Assembly: GCA_016098155.1 (NCBI GenBank)
Contig: JAAAJB010000022.1
Location: 58,524-122,523 of the forward strand
DNA: 64,000 nt
Origin: Actinomortierella ambigua
Taxonomy: Eukaryota > Mortierellomycota > Mortierellomycetes > Mortierellales > Mortierellaceae
Direction: 5' to 3'
The position numbers and the translations under genes are program-made. The notes under the pieces are model-generated. The model searched no databases and was not told the origin of the DNA. It saw only the letters and a list, made by a program, of their open reading frames with translations. Positions 35,467-46,375 of this stretch are shown here, piece by piece; position 1 is the first letter of the stretch, and every line of letters starts with the position of its first letter.

Positions 35467-38229
35467 ATGGATGTACCAAAGTCGGCGGAGCGAGAGTCAC
35501 CGGATCAGACCTATCGCAACCTTCAACCAGAGCTCAACCAACATAACCACCTACCTACGCCACCACGGATATGGCTACCAGCTGAGATCTTGCTCCATGT
35601 TGGAAAATATCTCGACCGACAGAGCCTTGGTCGGGCCAGTAGTGTCTCCCGATTCTGGCGAGATTGCTTAGAGCCGTACCTGTGGGCAGACATTCCCTCT
35701 CATGCTTTGGGCCATCCATTGTTTCGGAGAAGGCTCCGTGAGCGACAGCACCATGTCCGGCGCCTTGGTGTTCGGTCGCACTATCAAGTGAGCAGAGGAG
35801 GATCCATCGTGAGGGAAAGGGGGAGCATGGCCGTCGTCGCGGATGGTGACGAACTCGAGAGACTAGGGTGGTCCAGCAATACAGCGGAGAACCGTCTTTT
35901 ATCTTTACGGGTTGCCTTTGTCCCGACTTATCCATCGACCAGAGCACCGCCATCAGCACCACCGGTCACTATGCCGCCGACCCATCACAACCACCACCAC
36001 CCTCCAATCTTGCTGGCATCGTCATCGCCTTCCAAATGTCCCGAGGGCCGAATTCTGGATCTGAACCAGTCGACGATACAGGAGCTTTCTCTGACGCGTT
36101 GGCCCGCTAGCTGCTACGGCGATCTGTTGCAATCGATCCTGACACTCTCGCATCTGCGCCGACTCGAGCTTGCAGACTGGGGTCAGGTCAACGGGCGCGC
36201 GATTCGATTGATTCTCGAGAGCTGTCCTCAGCTTGAGAGTCTGTTGTTGCCCATGAATACGATGACCCCGGAGGTGACGACATTTTGGGAACTCACTTCA
36301 ACAGTGTCCACGTGGAAGTTTGAGGCGGAGCCTGCATCCGAATGGCTGGACGGTGGCGCTGGGGGAGGAGGTGGTGGCACTGTTGGGATCCAAGCTTTCA
36401 ATGGCTCGTCGTCTTCGTCATTGTCATTGTCGTCGTCTTCATCGTCGACGGCCGCTTTGCTACAGCAAATTACCCAGCAGCAACCGCTTCGGACAAGAAT
36501 TGAGCAACTCTGCCTGGACCGGTCGGCGATCAGCATGGACCTTGTTCTGAACCTGGCTAGTGTCTGTCCGGACCTTAAGGAGCTTTCGCTGGAGGAGACA
36601 TATGGTCTTGGGTTTATCGAGGCAACGAGTGAATCAGAGGCAGAGGATGAAGAGGAAGAGTCGAGCGAAGCGAGCGTGTTCACCCAGTCCGATGATGAGA
36701 GCGAGACAGACGATAACGATCAAGGACACGACGCATTCAATCAAAGCACTGATCAGGAGATGGAGGAGAGTGCGGAATACCAGCAAGATGATGCGGAGGA
36801 AATGTCCAACATGTCTCTGACACCCAACACGCCCAATCTAGCCTCCTTGGGCGACTTTCAGCAACCCCTGAGCCACAACGCCATTGACGCCACTCCAGTG
36901 CTGAATGAGGATTTTTTTGAAGAATATGAGGCTGATGGCGCAGAAGATAATGCTGACGCTCAGGGTGGGGTACAAGGGAATGATCTCCTTTTATTCCTCG
37001 ATCGGCTCAATGCGACCTGTCCAAAGATCCACTCATTCAACTTTAATGAGTGTAGCTCTGACAGACTTGATGACTTTTTCATGGTCAGTCTAATCTTCCT
37101 TTGGGGCACCAGTGAGTTGAGATCCATCAAGGCGAGAAATGTAGGCATTGGATCGCCAATGTTTTTTCGCAGTCTCGCCCACACATGTTCGTCAACGTTG
37201 ACGTGCCTGGACCTGTCGATGGATCTATCTTATGGAGGAGGAATGGGAGGAGGAGGAAATGGTGGTGGTGGTAGTGGAGGCGCAAGTGCAGGTCAACTGG
37301 GAGCGTCATCCATGGCGCCTCTTACCAATCAAAGCAACACTATGGCAAGTGAGCCCAAGAGAGTGTTTGATGTCATGATACTTTTCCACACATTTTCGGC
37401 ACTGGTGTTTTTGGATCTGCGTGGTGTGACGCTCAGGACCAGGTGGATTACGTCTAAGCCCTGGGCATGTACTCGACTCAAGACTCTCCGCATTAGCGTC
37501 GAGTCCTCGGGAAAGGTCCACGATCGCCAGATATACGGACAGCTAGGAAGACTGACAATGTTGCAGGAGCTTGTCCTTACTCGGGTCGTCAAGATGCCGG
37601 CACAAGAGGCGCCTGTCCTATCGCCCATGTCGTTCACACGATCACCTGCGCAGACGGTACGTACGCCACTATCGCTCGCAGAACCCTCCAATACGATGGC
37701 GCACGACCCATACCCATCTCTGGATCTGTCTCTGGATGCGGGCCTCGATGACCTCGGGCAACTTGTTCTGCTTCAAAAGCTGGACATCCGGGAGCTTGGT
37801 CGCCACTGTCTGATGAATGCCGCCGAGCTAGAGTGGTTGACGCCAAGGTGGCCGAGTCTCCAAATCCTGGAAGGTCTGCAAGATTTATCTTTGGAGGAAG
37901 AAGCAGAAGAAGAGGAGGTCGAGGTCATGCGACTGGCGTTGTTCCAACATCGGCGGCCTACAATCAAAATAGACTTGGAGCACGGAAAAAGTCGACGGCA
38001 GCGGAAAGCACGAGGACAAGATCGCACGCAGCCCAACGACGGCGATGCGGCCTACAGTAACAACATCCACGACAACAACAACAACAATGGCAATAACAAC
38101 AACAACAACGACATCGACGACGCCGCTGAACCAGATCGCCCTGGAGGCCGATGTAGCCGCGAGCTGATGTACGAGTCTCTTCGACCCCGCGGAGGGCGTT
38201 CTCCATCGCCGCTGCGGACTTGGTACTAG
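35467..38229 (+). CDS. F-box / leucine-rich-repeat protein, 920 residues
   Basis: A predicted SCF ubiquitin-ligase substrate receptor. The F-box is near the N-terminus (LPAEILLHVGKYLDRQSLGR, then ASSVSRFWRDCLEP and LWADI). Then come irregular leucine-rich repeats (LSHLRRLELADW, CPQLESLLLP, CPDLKELSLEE) interrupted by long low-complexity inserts: Gly-rich, poly-Ser, a strongly acidic block at about residues 390-460 and an Asn-rich C-terminal tail. The frame is intronless. The first in-frame ATG is used; the open frame extends 15 bases upstream without ATG. It is the first of six F-box or F-box-like genes in the next 17 kb. The substrate is unknown. Confidence 0.85.
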   Translation: MDVPKSAERESPDQTYRNLQPELNQHNHLPTPPRIWLPAEILLHVGKYLDRQSLGRASSVSRFWRDCLEPYLWADIPSHALGHPLFRRRLRERQHHVRRLGVRSHYQVSRGGSIVRERGSMAVVADGDELERLGWSSNTAENRLLSLRVAFVPTYPSTRAPPSAPPVTMPPTHHNHHHPPILLASSSPSKCPEGRILDLNQSTIQELSLTRWPASCYGDLLQSILTLSHLRRLELADWGQVNGRAIRLILESCPQLESLLLPMNTMTPEVTTFWELTSTVSTWKFEAEPASEWLDGGAGGGGGGTVGIQAFNGSSSSSLSLSSSSSSTAALLQQITQQQPLRTRIEQLCLDRSAISMDLVLNLASVCPDLKELSLEETYGLGFIEATSESEAEDEEEESSEASVFTQSDDESETDDNDQGHDAFNQSTDQEMEESAEYQQDDAEEMSNMSLTPNTPNLASLGDFQQPLSHNAIDATPVLNEDFFEEYEADGAEDNADAQGGVQGNDLLLFLDRLNATCPKIHSFNFNECSSDRLDDFFMVSLIFLWGTSELRSIKARNVGIGSPMFFRSLAHTCSSTLTCLDLSMDLSYGGGMGGGGNGGGGSGGASAGQLGASSMAPLTNQSNTMASEPKRVFDVMILFHTFSALVFLDLRGVTLRTRWITSKPWACTRLKTLRISVESSGKVHDRQIYGQLGRLTMLQELVLTRVVKMPAQEAPVLSPMSFTRSPAQTVRTPLSLAEPSNTMAHDPYPSLDLSLDAGLDDLGQLVLLQKLDIRELGRHCLMNAAELEWLTPRWPSLQILEGLQDLSLEEEAEEEEVEVMRLALFQHRRPTIKIDLEHGKSRRQRKARGQDRTQPNDGDAAYSNNIHDNNNNNGNNNNNNDIDDAAEPDRPGGRCSRELMYESLRPRGGRSPSPLRTWY

Positions 38230-38796
38230 TTATTTATGATAAGAGGCATGTCTCATTCTTTGTAAATTGCAATTGGCATGATTTTTTTTTTCGTTTTGAC
38301 AAGGAAGCAAGGCAAGCGGGAAGAGGAGAATGATTGGAGGGAATTGGCTTGAAGTAAAAAAAGATCTAGTTCTGCGGGAAGGCAGGGAGAGAGAAGAGCC
38401 TGGGTGTCAGCAGGGGGGGGGGAGGAGATTGAGACTCACCGCCACTGGGAAAAGACAAAAAAAAAAAAAAAGATGACGACCGACGCAATTAACCTTGTTT
38501 TCTCAGGGTGACACAGAGAAAGGGGTGACCGAAAGAACAAGGGGGGAGTCACCATCCAATCCTCTCCCTCTTCCCGCTGTGCGCATGTCGTGTCCACACT
38601 CGCTCACATCCTCTGTAGTACACTCTCTCTGGCGCGCTCTCTCTCCGTCTCTTTTCTTCCTGTCTATCTTACTGTGGTATAAAGACACCTGCCTTCCAGT
38701 AATGGACGTTTCATTCAGCCCTTTTTTCTTCTTCTCCACCTCCTTTCTCCTTTTCCTCCCTCATCCAGCTTCCATTTCCCCTCCATTGTCATTGCC
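38230..38796. other. Intergenic / promoter of the second F-box gene
   Basis: Contains poly-A and poly-G runs and a TATA element at 38678; no gene. Confidence 0.55.
38678..38684 (+). promoter_or_regulatory. TATA box
   Basis: TATAAAG 119 bp upstream of the start at 38797. Confidence 0.45.
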
Positions 38797-40929
38797 ATGA
38801 ATGCCGCTCCAGGTCATGTCATGCTAATCCCAGACATCTTGTTTCTGGTGTTCGAGCATTTGCCCCTGCGCCGTCTCTGCCACTACCGTCTCGTGTGCAG
38901 GGAGTGGGACCTGATCTATCGAACCATTCGAGACTCAACCCTCACCTGGAGCAACACCGGTTCCGACACCACCACCACCCTTGCGTCCAACAGCGATAGC
39001 GAGATAAACCCAGCCGCCCCACCCTCGCTCACCGACGTCTCGAGGGTCACGACCCTGCAGTGTGACTTTGTCCAAGTGCTGGGTGACCGTGAGACGCAAA
39101 ACAAGCTCGACAATGCAACCAAAGTCTTTTTGGAAAACTTTAGTGACCGGTGCCGACGAGGCAAGCTCGATGGCTGGCGTGAGTGGATCCTGACTGGTTG
39201 GTTCAACCCGTTTGTGGTCGTAGTGCCCCATGCCTCTGTGATGCCATGGACACTCGAGCGGCTGTCGATGACCACCTCTCGACCAGTGGCGGTGGATGTA
39301 CTGTCGATCCTGTTCCGGTTGCCGCAGTTGGTCTCGTTTGAGCTGCGCTGGTCCAATCTGGGTGTCGCCGGTATGATCGAGTCGCAATATATCCATTTCC
39401 CAATCTCCAACCTCGAGGCTGGCTCGACGTTGGAGCAGGTGCGAGGGCTGGAGGGGACCTATCCGGACGTGGACAGGATCCGACTGGAGCGACTCAAGAT
39501 GAACGGCTTTCGCTTGACCCCGATGGAACTGTACCAGATCGCACAACGGGCTCCCAACCTCGAGTTTATCCAGCTCACCCAGGGTCTCAAGGGCAACTGG
39601 GCCAACTGCAATCTCGCCAACGAGCTAGGTCAGCTCTGCCCTCGCCTTCGGCATGTGCACATCACAGGAGACTCTGGCACGGACGATGCCGACCCCGTGT
39701 ACCGGCCCGTGCTGCGATTGATGGCCAATTTGCCAACGACGGTCGAAAGTGTGGGGCTCCGACATGCAGATGTCTATCGTGGTGCGGAAGACAGCGACTC
39801 TCTCCTGAAAATGGATACAATGGACGCCCTGGACAATCATGGACGGCATTGGAAGTCGCTCTACCTGTCACAGTACTATGAAACAAGCCGGGTCACCAAC
39901 CACCTGTTCCACCATCTGGCCAAGTTTGAGCGGCTCGAGAGCTTTTATGCGCCGTTTGCTACCGAGTTTGACATCTCTAGCCTGGATCCCTCGCATCTGT
40001 CGCGCGCCTTTGATTTGATCACCACCAGCACCACGACAACCGCTACAGTTACCGCCAGCTCCACTACCGCGACAACAACAGCGTCTTCATCATCATCGTC
40101 GCCCTCCATGTTGTCTGGCCCCCTTGTGTTTCCAAAGCTTCGGGCACTTGAGTTAGCATTCACCAATTCTGCCAGAGGCGCTAGCCACTTTGGGATCCAC
40201 ACGATGGCCAAGTCGGTCAATGCGATCCTCAAGACGATCGTCAAGACCATGCCAAACCTGGAGCACCTGCATCTGCGCCTGGGGTCCAGGCTCTTCATCG
40301 ATAGCCATGTCAAGCTGCGTCGCTTGGGCCAGCTTCGGAATCTCAAGACGCTGATCGTCGTCGCCCGCATGGACGATGACCTATGGGACAGGAAGACTCT
40401 AGAGTGGTTGCGCCGACCCTCCAACTCTGTTTCATCGCTGGCGTTCTCGTCCTCGTCTTCGTCTACTTCTTCCAACCCTTCCACCACCTCCGCCTCTACC
40501 ACAGGATCGCCTGGTTCACTGGGCAAAAAGATCTTTTCGTCCGGCAAGTCTAGTCCACCCCTGTTGCAGAGATCGCCCAAAGCGAGTGAATCCAGCAGTT
40601 CTCGACCTGGCAACAACCATCATGACTCGAATACCACCAGCAATGGCATCAGCAGCAGCAGCAGACCTTTCAGGAGCAACAAAGATACGCAGCAGTACCT
40701 CCCACATCTTGAACGTCTGGAGCTGATCCGAACAGGCAATCAGACGTCGCCGGGAAGCGACGCGCCCATGGACCCACGGAGCCACATGTTTTTCCAAGCG
40801 GCCAAGGACTACCTGGCTGAGATCCGGCCCGAAGTTCGCACGGTGGTCCGACACAAGTACTCGCGCGAGATTGGGCGGATGATCTTCCATTCGGAACATG
40901 ATGATACTTTTGTACTCCGTCAATTTTGA
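38797..40929 (+). CDS. F-box protein, 710 residues
   Basis: The F-box lies at residues 8-50 (IPDILFLVFEHLPLRRLCHY, then RLVCREWD). The body has irregular leucine-rich repeats (MELYQIAQRAPNLEFIQL, CPRLRHVHI, MPNLEHLHLRLG) typical of fungal F-box/LRR receptors of SCF complexes. Thr- and Ser-rich inserts occur at about residues 405-435 and 545-625. Intronless, same orientation as the previous F-box gene, whose sequence is only distantly similar. Substrate unknown. Convergent with the next gene, with fewer than 140 bp between the stops. Confidence 0.85.
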   Translation: MNAAPGHVMLIPDILFLVFEHLPLRRLCHYRLVCREWDLIYRTIRDSTLTWSNTGSDTTTTLASNSDSEINPAAPPSLTDVSRVTTLQCDFVQVLGDRETQNKLDNATKVFLENFSDRCRRGKLDGWREWILTGWFNPFVVVVPHASVMPWTLERLSMTTSRPVAVDVLSILFRLPQLVSFELRWSNLGVAGMIESQYIHFPISNLEAGSTLEQVRGLEGTYPDVDRIRLERLKMNGFRLTPMELYQIAQRAPNLEFIQLTQGLKGNWANCNLANELGQLCPRLRHVHITGDSGTDDADPVYRPVLRLMANLPTTVESVGLRHADVYRGAEDSDSLLKMDTMDALDNHGRHWKSLYLSQYYETSRVTNHLFHHLAKFERLESFYAPFATEFDISSLDPSHLSRAFDLITTSTTTTATVTASSTTATTTASSSSSSPSMLSGPLVFPKLRALELAFTNSARGASHFGIHTMAKSVNAILKTIVKTMPNLEHLHLRLGSRLFIDSHVKLRRLGQLRNLKTLIVVARMDDDLWDRKTLEWLRRPSNSVSSLAFSSSSSSTSSNPSTTSASTTGSPGSLGKKIFSSGKSSPPLLQRSPKASESSSSRPGNNHHDSNTTSNGISSSSRPFRSNKDTQQYLPHLERLELIRTGNQTSPGSDAPMDPRSHMFFQAAKDYLAEIRPEVRTVVRHKYSREIGRMIFHSEHDDTFVLRQF

Positions 40930-41066
40930 TCCTTCTTCTTGAGATAGTTTTTTTTTTGTTTGAAATAAAAATAAAAAAAAAAGAGGGAAAGGGAGAGTGG
41001 GGCAGAATTTCCTCCCCCCCCCCCTCTTCAATCCACCTACCAAAACTATGGCCTGACCCCTCCCTC

Positions 41067-43844
41067 CTAACAGCTTTCCAACACGGTATGGTCGTCCTTC
41101 TCAAAACGATAGGCACGACCATTCACAACCAGCCGCAGGCTATTCTCGTCCCATAGTGGTGGTGGAGACAATTTGACATACCGCCGTCCGCCCAGCACCG
41201 TCTCCACCAGCACATCATCCTGCACGACGCCATCGGCGGCCTCACTGTCCTCACGGTCCTGGTGCTCGTCATACTCGTCCTCGTGCTCTAGATGAAACAC
41301 CACTGCCTTGAGTCGTCCGTGCCTCTTCTTGCCCATACGGACCGCTGTCTCGATCAGCCCTGACGGTACCTCGTCCCATGGTATCGAACAGAGCCGAACT
41401 TGCTCCAGACGCCCAAACAACATCGGGTCCATCAGCGCCGCTAGCTCGGCCTCGTCGATCTTCTGCCAGTGGCCCTCGAGTGTCACCACCCGGAGAGGGT
41501 GGTGGCGCGTCGGTGTGCAAGTTGTTTTAGTGGTTGATGCTGCTACAGGGAGCGGGACAGAGGGATGAAGGATACCAGTCATACGGCCATTAGGACCAGG
41601 TCGATGACGCGCGCCGCTCTCTTCTTCTTCCTCTTCTTCCTCGTGCTCCTGCTCAAGCCCCTCCTTCATCTCTTGCTGATTCTCATCCTCCTTATCACCA
41701 TCATCGTCATCGTCATCACCGTCACTCATGTCTTTTCCTCCAACGCGTCCAAGCTCCAGCGTTGCAGGGTGGTCTTCCGGGTCGAGCCAAAGCGTGTCGA
41801 GGGACGGCAGACCACCGTTGTGCAGGCAATGGAACCGGAACGTCGTCGCCACGCACCCTTCGAGCGTTAGATGCGTCAGCCGCGGCAGTGTCCAGTTCCA
41901 GGTCCAGCGTTCACGCGGCCATTGAAGAGAATGGTGGTTTGTCCGAGTTGCGGCAGCAGAAGTAGTTGCAGTAGAAGTAGCCGTAGAAAGATAGCTCGCC
42001 ATGGGAGTGGTGGCAGGGTCTGGTAGAGGCAGAGGCATGGACCGCAAGCCAATGTGGGCGTGCTCCAGCATGGGCATCCAGTGGAACGAGTCTGGGTTGA
42101 ACTCGACCGCGGCGGCGCCGTACAGCTTCAGCTCACGGAGGTGGTGCATATGCCAGGGCTCACTCAGATGGAAGATATGGGGTGGTCGTGGCGGCTCACG
42201 GGAAAAAGTGGGCGTGGTAGTGGTGGTGATAGCTGGGGCAGTAGTAGTGGTCGTGGTGGCAGCGGTGGCAGTGGTGGACGTGACTGGAGAGGGAGGACAG
42301 TCTGGAACGACGAATAGTTCCACGTCCTGCCAGAGATCCTTGATTTGGAGGACCTCGATGAGTGGAGATTGAGAAAAGGCTTTTGGGTCGAGCTTGATCC
42401 AGCTCGGTTGCGTCGCGACGTAGAGATAGAGGCGTCGTAGCGCTGGCATGTTCCACCCTGTTCCAATCCGAGCGATAGTGGGCCTGCTGATAGTATTGGT
42501 GTTGTGGTGGTAGAGCTGGTTGTCGTTCATAAGATCGTTGTCGTGATCCTCGTGGCTCTCGTAGTCCTCGTTCCCTCCGTCCAGCAGCCTGATCCGGATC
42601 CATTCCAGAGTGTCGCCAAAAGCCTCTGTCACGTCCTGGATCGTTTGCACCAGCTGGGACCCCCGGCATCCAATATTCACCATCTTGAGTGGCACGAGCG
42701 GAGAAGGAGGCAGCGATGAAATCGACATTTGAGTAGGCGAAAGAGCGCTCGATTCAGGCGCATCGTCATCATCCAATGTACGGCTTTTGGATGCTGACTG
42801 GGCGCACCACTCTCGGCGCTCTTCGACAGCCCACTGAAAGGCGCGGTTGGAATCTTCGACAAAATCACCAACGAAAGACTCGAGGCGGCGAAAGCGTGAG
42901 AGGTGTGGGTACACCTTACTGGAGAGGGAATCGCTAGGCGGTGGAAAGTCGATCGCCCTGACCTCACTTGTAGCCAAGACATCACCCATCCCACCGTCTA
43001 TGAGCTCCAGAAAGCGTTGTATGTTGTCCGCTGTCAGCACTAGAAAGTCATCCCTAGACGTAGATGGAGCCAGCATGCCCTGCCACCAGATCACCGTGGG
43101 ATGATACTCGGGCCAATCTCGAGGAAACATGATTCGCAGCGACCGCTGATCTTTGGATTTGTTGCGCAAGGTCATGATGGTCTCGGTGCTGTTGGTGCTG
43201 ATGCTTCCCTCATCGTGCGCAAGAATCAGGGCTTTGTTGAACAAGGGAACGTTTGGGTAACGGTAATGGCCGAGCCAAAGGTGCGACCATACGATCGTCT
43301 TGAGGCTGGTCAACTGTTGGAGGAACGGTTCGTATCGCCACGTGGAAGACGGTGTGATTTGCAACGATCGAATCTCGGAGAGACGGTGTCCACAAGCGGC
43401 CCACACGATCGTGCTCTGCATGTCTGTCAAATCGTGCATCTCTGCAGAGACGTTGTGGTAAACAAGATTCGGCGGCTCAGGGAAGACAACATGTCGGACA
43501 AGCTGGAGATAGTCAATATACGGTTTTTGTGGTGGGTGTCGTGCTGGGGTGGGTTGTTCCTGTGCAATGCCGAAATGTTCGCGCGCTCTCTCCACATCTT
43601 TGTCGCGAGCTGGGCTCAGATGCAGCACAAGTTGGTAGAGGAGTCTGGTCGATTCAGGGCCCGTTGTGAGCTGGAAGGGGCTGTTGTAGAGCTTGCGAAC
43701 AGCCATTGTCGAAACGTATTTGGCGACCGTTAAGAGCGAGAAGAGCGTGCCTGGGTCATGAATATGGTTTATCAATGCATAGATGCAATCCAGAGGAAGC
43801 ACGGGCTGCCCAGATGTCAGGGATGAAGAATGTTTCAGCGCCAT
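41067..43844 (-). CDS. F-box-like protein, about 925 residues (array member 1)
   Basis: I chose ATG 43844 (MALKHSSSLT) as start: a TATA-like element lies about 60 bp upstream, and the frame extension to 44003 encodes a basic, leader-like sequence. The N-terminus has the F-box-like pattern LPLDCIYALINHIHDPGTLF followed by SLLTVAKYVSTMAVRKLY, shared with the next two genes (D.AHTLFSLLTV). A long LRR-like body follows (MPALRRLYLYVATQP, HHLRELKLYGA, LPRLTHLTLEGC). Low-complexity blocks are Thr-rich near the middle and a long acidic run (EGLEQEHEEEEEEEESG) towards the C-terminus. Probable SCF receptor; the target is unknown. Confidence 0.8.
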   Translation of the reverse strand: MALKHSSSLTSGQPVLPLDCIYALINHIHDPGTLFSLLTVAKYVSTMAVRKLYNSPFQLTTGPESTRLLYQLVLHLSPARDKDVERAREHFGIAQEQPTPARHPPQKPYIDYLQLVRHVVFPEPPNLVYHNVSAEMHDLTDMQSTIVWAACGHRLSEIRSLQITPSSTWRYEPFLQQLTSLKTIVWSHLWLGHYRYPNVPLFNKALILAHDEGSISTNSTETIMTLRNKSKDQRSLRIMFPRDWPEYHPTVIWWQGMLAPSTSRDDFLVLTADNIQRFLELIDGGMGDVLATSEVRAIDFPPPSDSLSSKVYPHLSRFRRLESFVGDFVEDSNRAFQWAVEERREWCAQSASKSRTLDDDDAPESSALSPTQMSISSLPPSPLVPLKMVNIGCRGSQLVQTIQDVTEAFGDTLEWIRIRLLDGGNEDYESHEDHDNDLMNDNQLYHHNTNTISRPTIARIGTGWNMPALRRLYLYVATQPSWIKLDPKAFSQSPLIEVLQIKDLWQDVELFVVPDCPPSPVTSTTATAATTTTTTAPAITTTTTPTFSREPPRPPHIFHLSEPWHMHHLRELKLYGAAAVEFNPDSFHWMPMLEHAHIGLRSMPLPLPDPATTPMASYLSTATSTATTSAAATRTNHHSLQWPRERWTWNWTLPRLTHLTLEGCVATTFRFHCLHNGGLPSLDTLWLDPEDHPATLELGRVGGKDMSDGDDDDDDGDKEDENQQEMKEGLEQEHEEEEEEEESGARHRPGPNGRMTGILHPSVPLPVAASTTKTTCTPTRHHPLRVVTLEGHWQKIDEAELAALMDPMLFGRLEQVRLCSIPWDEVPSGLIETAVRMGKKRHGRLKAVVFHLEHEDEYDEHQDREDSEAADGVVQDDVLVETVLGGRRYVKLSPPPLWDENSLRLVVNGRAYRFEKDDHTVLESC

Positions 43845-43903
43845 GGGAAGGAATTGCGCAAAGAAAATGCGAAATGCGGAGAAGCATGGTGCCTGAGCGA
43901 GAC

Positions 43904-43909
43904 TTATAA
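43904..43909 (-). promoter_or_regulatory. TATA-like element deciding the start at 43844
   Basis: TATAAG on the minus strand, about 60 bp upstream of ATG 43844 but inside the longer frame that begins at 44003; it favours the downstream start. Confidence 0.35.
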
Positions 43910-44105
43910 CCTTTGTTTGGTCACCTCGTGTGTTTTTGTCCCTCTCCTCCCCTCTCCCCTCTTCTCTCAATTCAAGACGATTTCTGCTCAGCCACGCATG
44001 CATGCATGTCTGAGAGAGAACACAAGTTTGGTATACCTAACGTCTATTTGCATCTATCTTCTTTCTCTCCTCTAGGGTAAGCAAGCGGAGGTACATGTGG
44101 CTCTT

Positions 44106-46211
44106 TTAAGCATCACGCAACAAATATCCAGAATCATTGGCAAAGTGGTAACACACCGCCCCGCTCCGCCACTCCATGCCCAGGCCCAGATAGCGCAGAC
44201 TCGTACTCCTCTTCATGCCTGCTACGCGAACTGATCGACAGTGGGGATGCGACTTTGTGATCTGCACCAGGTCTGCATCGGTGCAGTCGACAAGCTGGAC
44301 ACGGGGGCCAAGACTGAGCAGGGTGAGCCCCGGGCACATGTTGTTGTACAGATATGAGAGCTCGTCCTTTTCAATCGCCCACAGACCTTCGAGGTTCAAC
44401 ATCTGCAGATTCGAGACTGGATCTTCGGGCCCATTGCCTTCTGGGCTCGTCTCATTCATGGCGGTGGCGCTCCCTGGGCGACGAGAGGACGACATCGCTG
44501 GCTTGATTCTCAGCGGGCGCCGTTCTCGTTCGTCGTCACACCCCGTGATCCGGAGGCGCTCCAGTCGAGGACACGACCTCAGGAACGCCAACTCCACCGC
44601 TACCATAGACGCATTGGCCTGGATTTCAAGCACGGTCAGGTGTGGACATGACCAGTTCCATTGTCCTTGCCATCGGCTGGCGAGGGATATTCCCCATTTC
44701 AAGGGAAAATGGCCTGTCAATCCGGTTATGAACAGTTGTTCCAGCTTGGGCATGTGAGACAGGGATCGCGGGTCAAACATGCGTCCAGCCTCTCCGCGGA
44801 GAGTGAGCTCCTTCAGCACTGGGAGGTGCATTTTAGGCCAGACTAGAGGCGCATCTCCGTAGTGCGAGGCAGTGATTTTGTACAGGTCCATATCAAGCTT
44901 TTCCAGGCATGGCATGCTCGCCCAGAACGAAGGATGGATCGACAAGGCAGACCGTGACTGGATACAGAGAGAGCGCAGACGTGTAAGTGGGAGCGCGGGA
45001 GCTTCGATATCCCATATGGTCCGAGCTCCATGGCACATTAAAGTCACGTTTTCCATCGTGTACGAAAATCCATGGAGGGCGTCGTGCAAGGCTTGGATGT
45101 CGTCTGGAGGATCGTCACTACTGATAGTGACGTGAAGGGACTTTACGGGTACCGCTGGCGGCATCCTTTTGGCTGGCGACGGCGATGGTGAAGAGGGGGA
45201 AGAATGCGGGGAGAAAGAGTCTCCACTGCGGCGACTTCGTAACCGGGCCTCGTCCGCCGCCCACTCAAAAATGTCTGCACTCTCTTTGCTGAGACTGACG
45301 GAAAATTTGCTAGCGGAACGGAACCTCTGCATGATCTGACCTTTGGTGAGATCCGAGTAGTAGTGGCGCAAGGCATTGGATGCTACCACCTCGACCTGGC
45401 TCAGCTCGGCCAGGTCACGATCAAACACGCGGTCCAGGACAACTTCTGTGCCGTCTGTACGTGGAATACGAAGAGGAGACACTGCATTCGGGAACAACGA
45501 GTACAGCTGGAGGATGTTGGTCATGTCATAATCGCCACTCACTCGGTGCGAGGACGAGAAAGGATTGGTGGAAAGCCGACAATCCACGAGACGGCCTTTG
45601 CCATGGAAACGGTGGATCGCCTTCACCAAGCGAATGGCGTTGTTGCACGCAAATTCATAGTCAAGCTGAGCATTGACGTAGATGGCCGAGACGTTCTGGA
45701 GCCTGGCAGCGGCAGCCGTGTAGCGTGGAATATCGTCCACTTCGACATAGAGATGTCGAATGTTTTCCAAGTTCCTACTACACGCAGCCCAAGAAAGAGT
45801 CTTTCGGATAAAGACAGCTAGAGGTTGGTCTTGTCCGCCATCGAAATCCCAAGCCGCTGGATGACCAGGAGGGAGCGATTCGCTAGTCGATGAGGACGAG
45901 AACCGTGCCTTGTCCCAGCGCATGCCGCGGATAAATTGGAGATAGTCCAGTGTTGGCTTGACCTGCCTAGGCTGGAGTGGTAGTTCGCGAGCCTGGCGTA
46001 GTGCCCTTGTATCGTCGTCGTCTACAGGCGAGAGGGTGAGAAGCCAGTCTATCAGGCGATCGCCATTAGTGAGGTCGGGCCAAAGTGGGTCTCGGTACAA
46101 TGCGCGTGCTGCAACCGGCAGCACGGCTTTATTTACGGTGAGTAGTGAAAAGAGAGTGTGAGCGTTGTCGACGTGGTCAATGACCAGCCGAATGAGGTCG
46201 AATGGAATCAT
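44106..46211 (-). CDS. F-box-like protein, 701 residues (array member 2)
   Basis: The start is ATG 46211 (MIPFDLIRLV); the open frame continues nine bases upstream without an ATG. The N-terminal F-box-like motif IPFDLIRLVIDHVDNAHTLF then SLLTVNKAVLPVAARALYRD is clearly related to the flanking genes. LRR-like segments follow (LTRLRSLCIQS, MPCLEKLDMDLY, LPVLKELTLRG, CPRLERLRITG). All are in one exon. It is a tandem paralogue of 46376-48433: both share ALYR.PLWP.L and RLIDWLLTLS. Probable SCF substrate receptor. Confidence 0.82.
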   Translation of the reverse strand: MIPFDLIRLVIDHVDNAHTLFSLLTVNKAVLPVAARALYRDPLWPDLTNGDRLIDWLLTLSPVDDDDTRALRQARELPLQPRQVKPTLDYLQFIRGMRWDKARFSSSSTSESLPPGHPAAWDFDGGQDQPLAVFIRKTLSWAACSRNLENIRHLYVEVDDIPRYTAAAARLQNVSAIYVNAQLDYEFACNNAIRLVKAIHRFHGKGRLVDCRLSTNPFSSSHRVSGDYDMTNILQLYSLFPNAVSPLRIPRTDGTEVVLDRVFDRDLAELSQVEVVASNALRHYYSDLTKGQIMQRFRSASKFSVSLSKESADIFEWAADEARLRSRRSGDSFSPHSSPSSPSPSPAKRMPPAVPVKSLHVTISSDDPPDDIQALHDALHGFSYTMENVTLMCHGARTIWDIEAPALPLTRLRSLCIQSRSALSIHPSFWASMPCLEKLDMDLYKITASHYGDAPLVWPKMHLPVLKELTLRGEAGRMFDPRSLSHMPKLEQLFITGLTGHFPLKWGISLASRWQGQWNWSCPHLTVLEIQANASMVAVELAFLRSCPRLERLRITGCDDERERRPLRIKPAMSSSRRPGSATAMNETSPEGNGPEDPVSNLQMLNLEGLWAIEKDELSYLYNNMCPGLTLLSLGPRVQLVDCTDADLVQITKSHPHCRSVRVAGMKRSTSLRYLGLGMEWRSGAVCYHFANDSGYLLRDA

Positions 46212-46375
46212 TATTGTCAATGTTCAATTAGTGAGTGAAAGAGAGAATGAAATGCAGACTCCACTACTGCGCCAAGCATAAAACCATGTATGCAAAGCGA
46301 CTACTAAGCCCGCGAGGCTGTGCAACAAATTGAAAAATATTAAAAGTGGTACATTCAGGAGTGAATGTGAGTGGG

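Noticed and set aside
43845..44003. Upstream ATG at 44003 for the F-box-like gene
   Set aside because: It adds a basic, non-conserved leader and includes a TATA-like element; ATG 43844 places the F-box-like motif at the N-terminus as in the paralogues.
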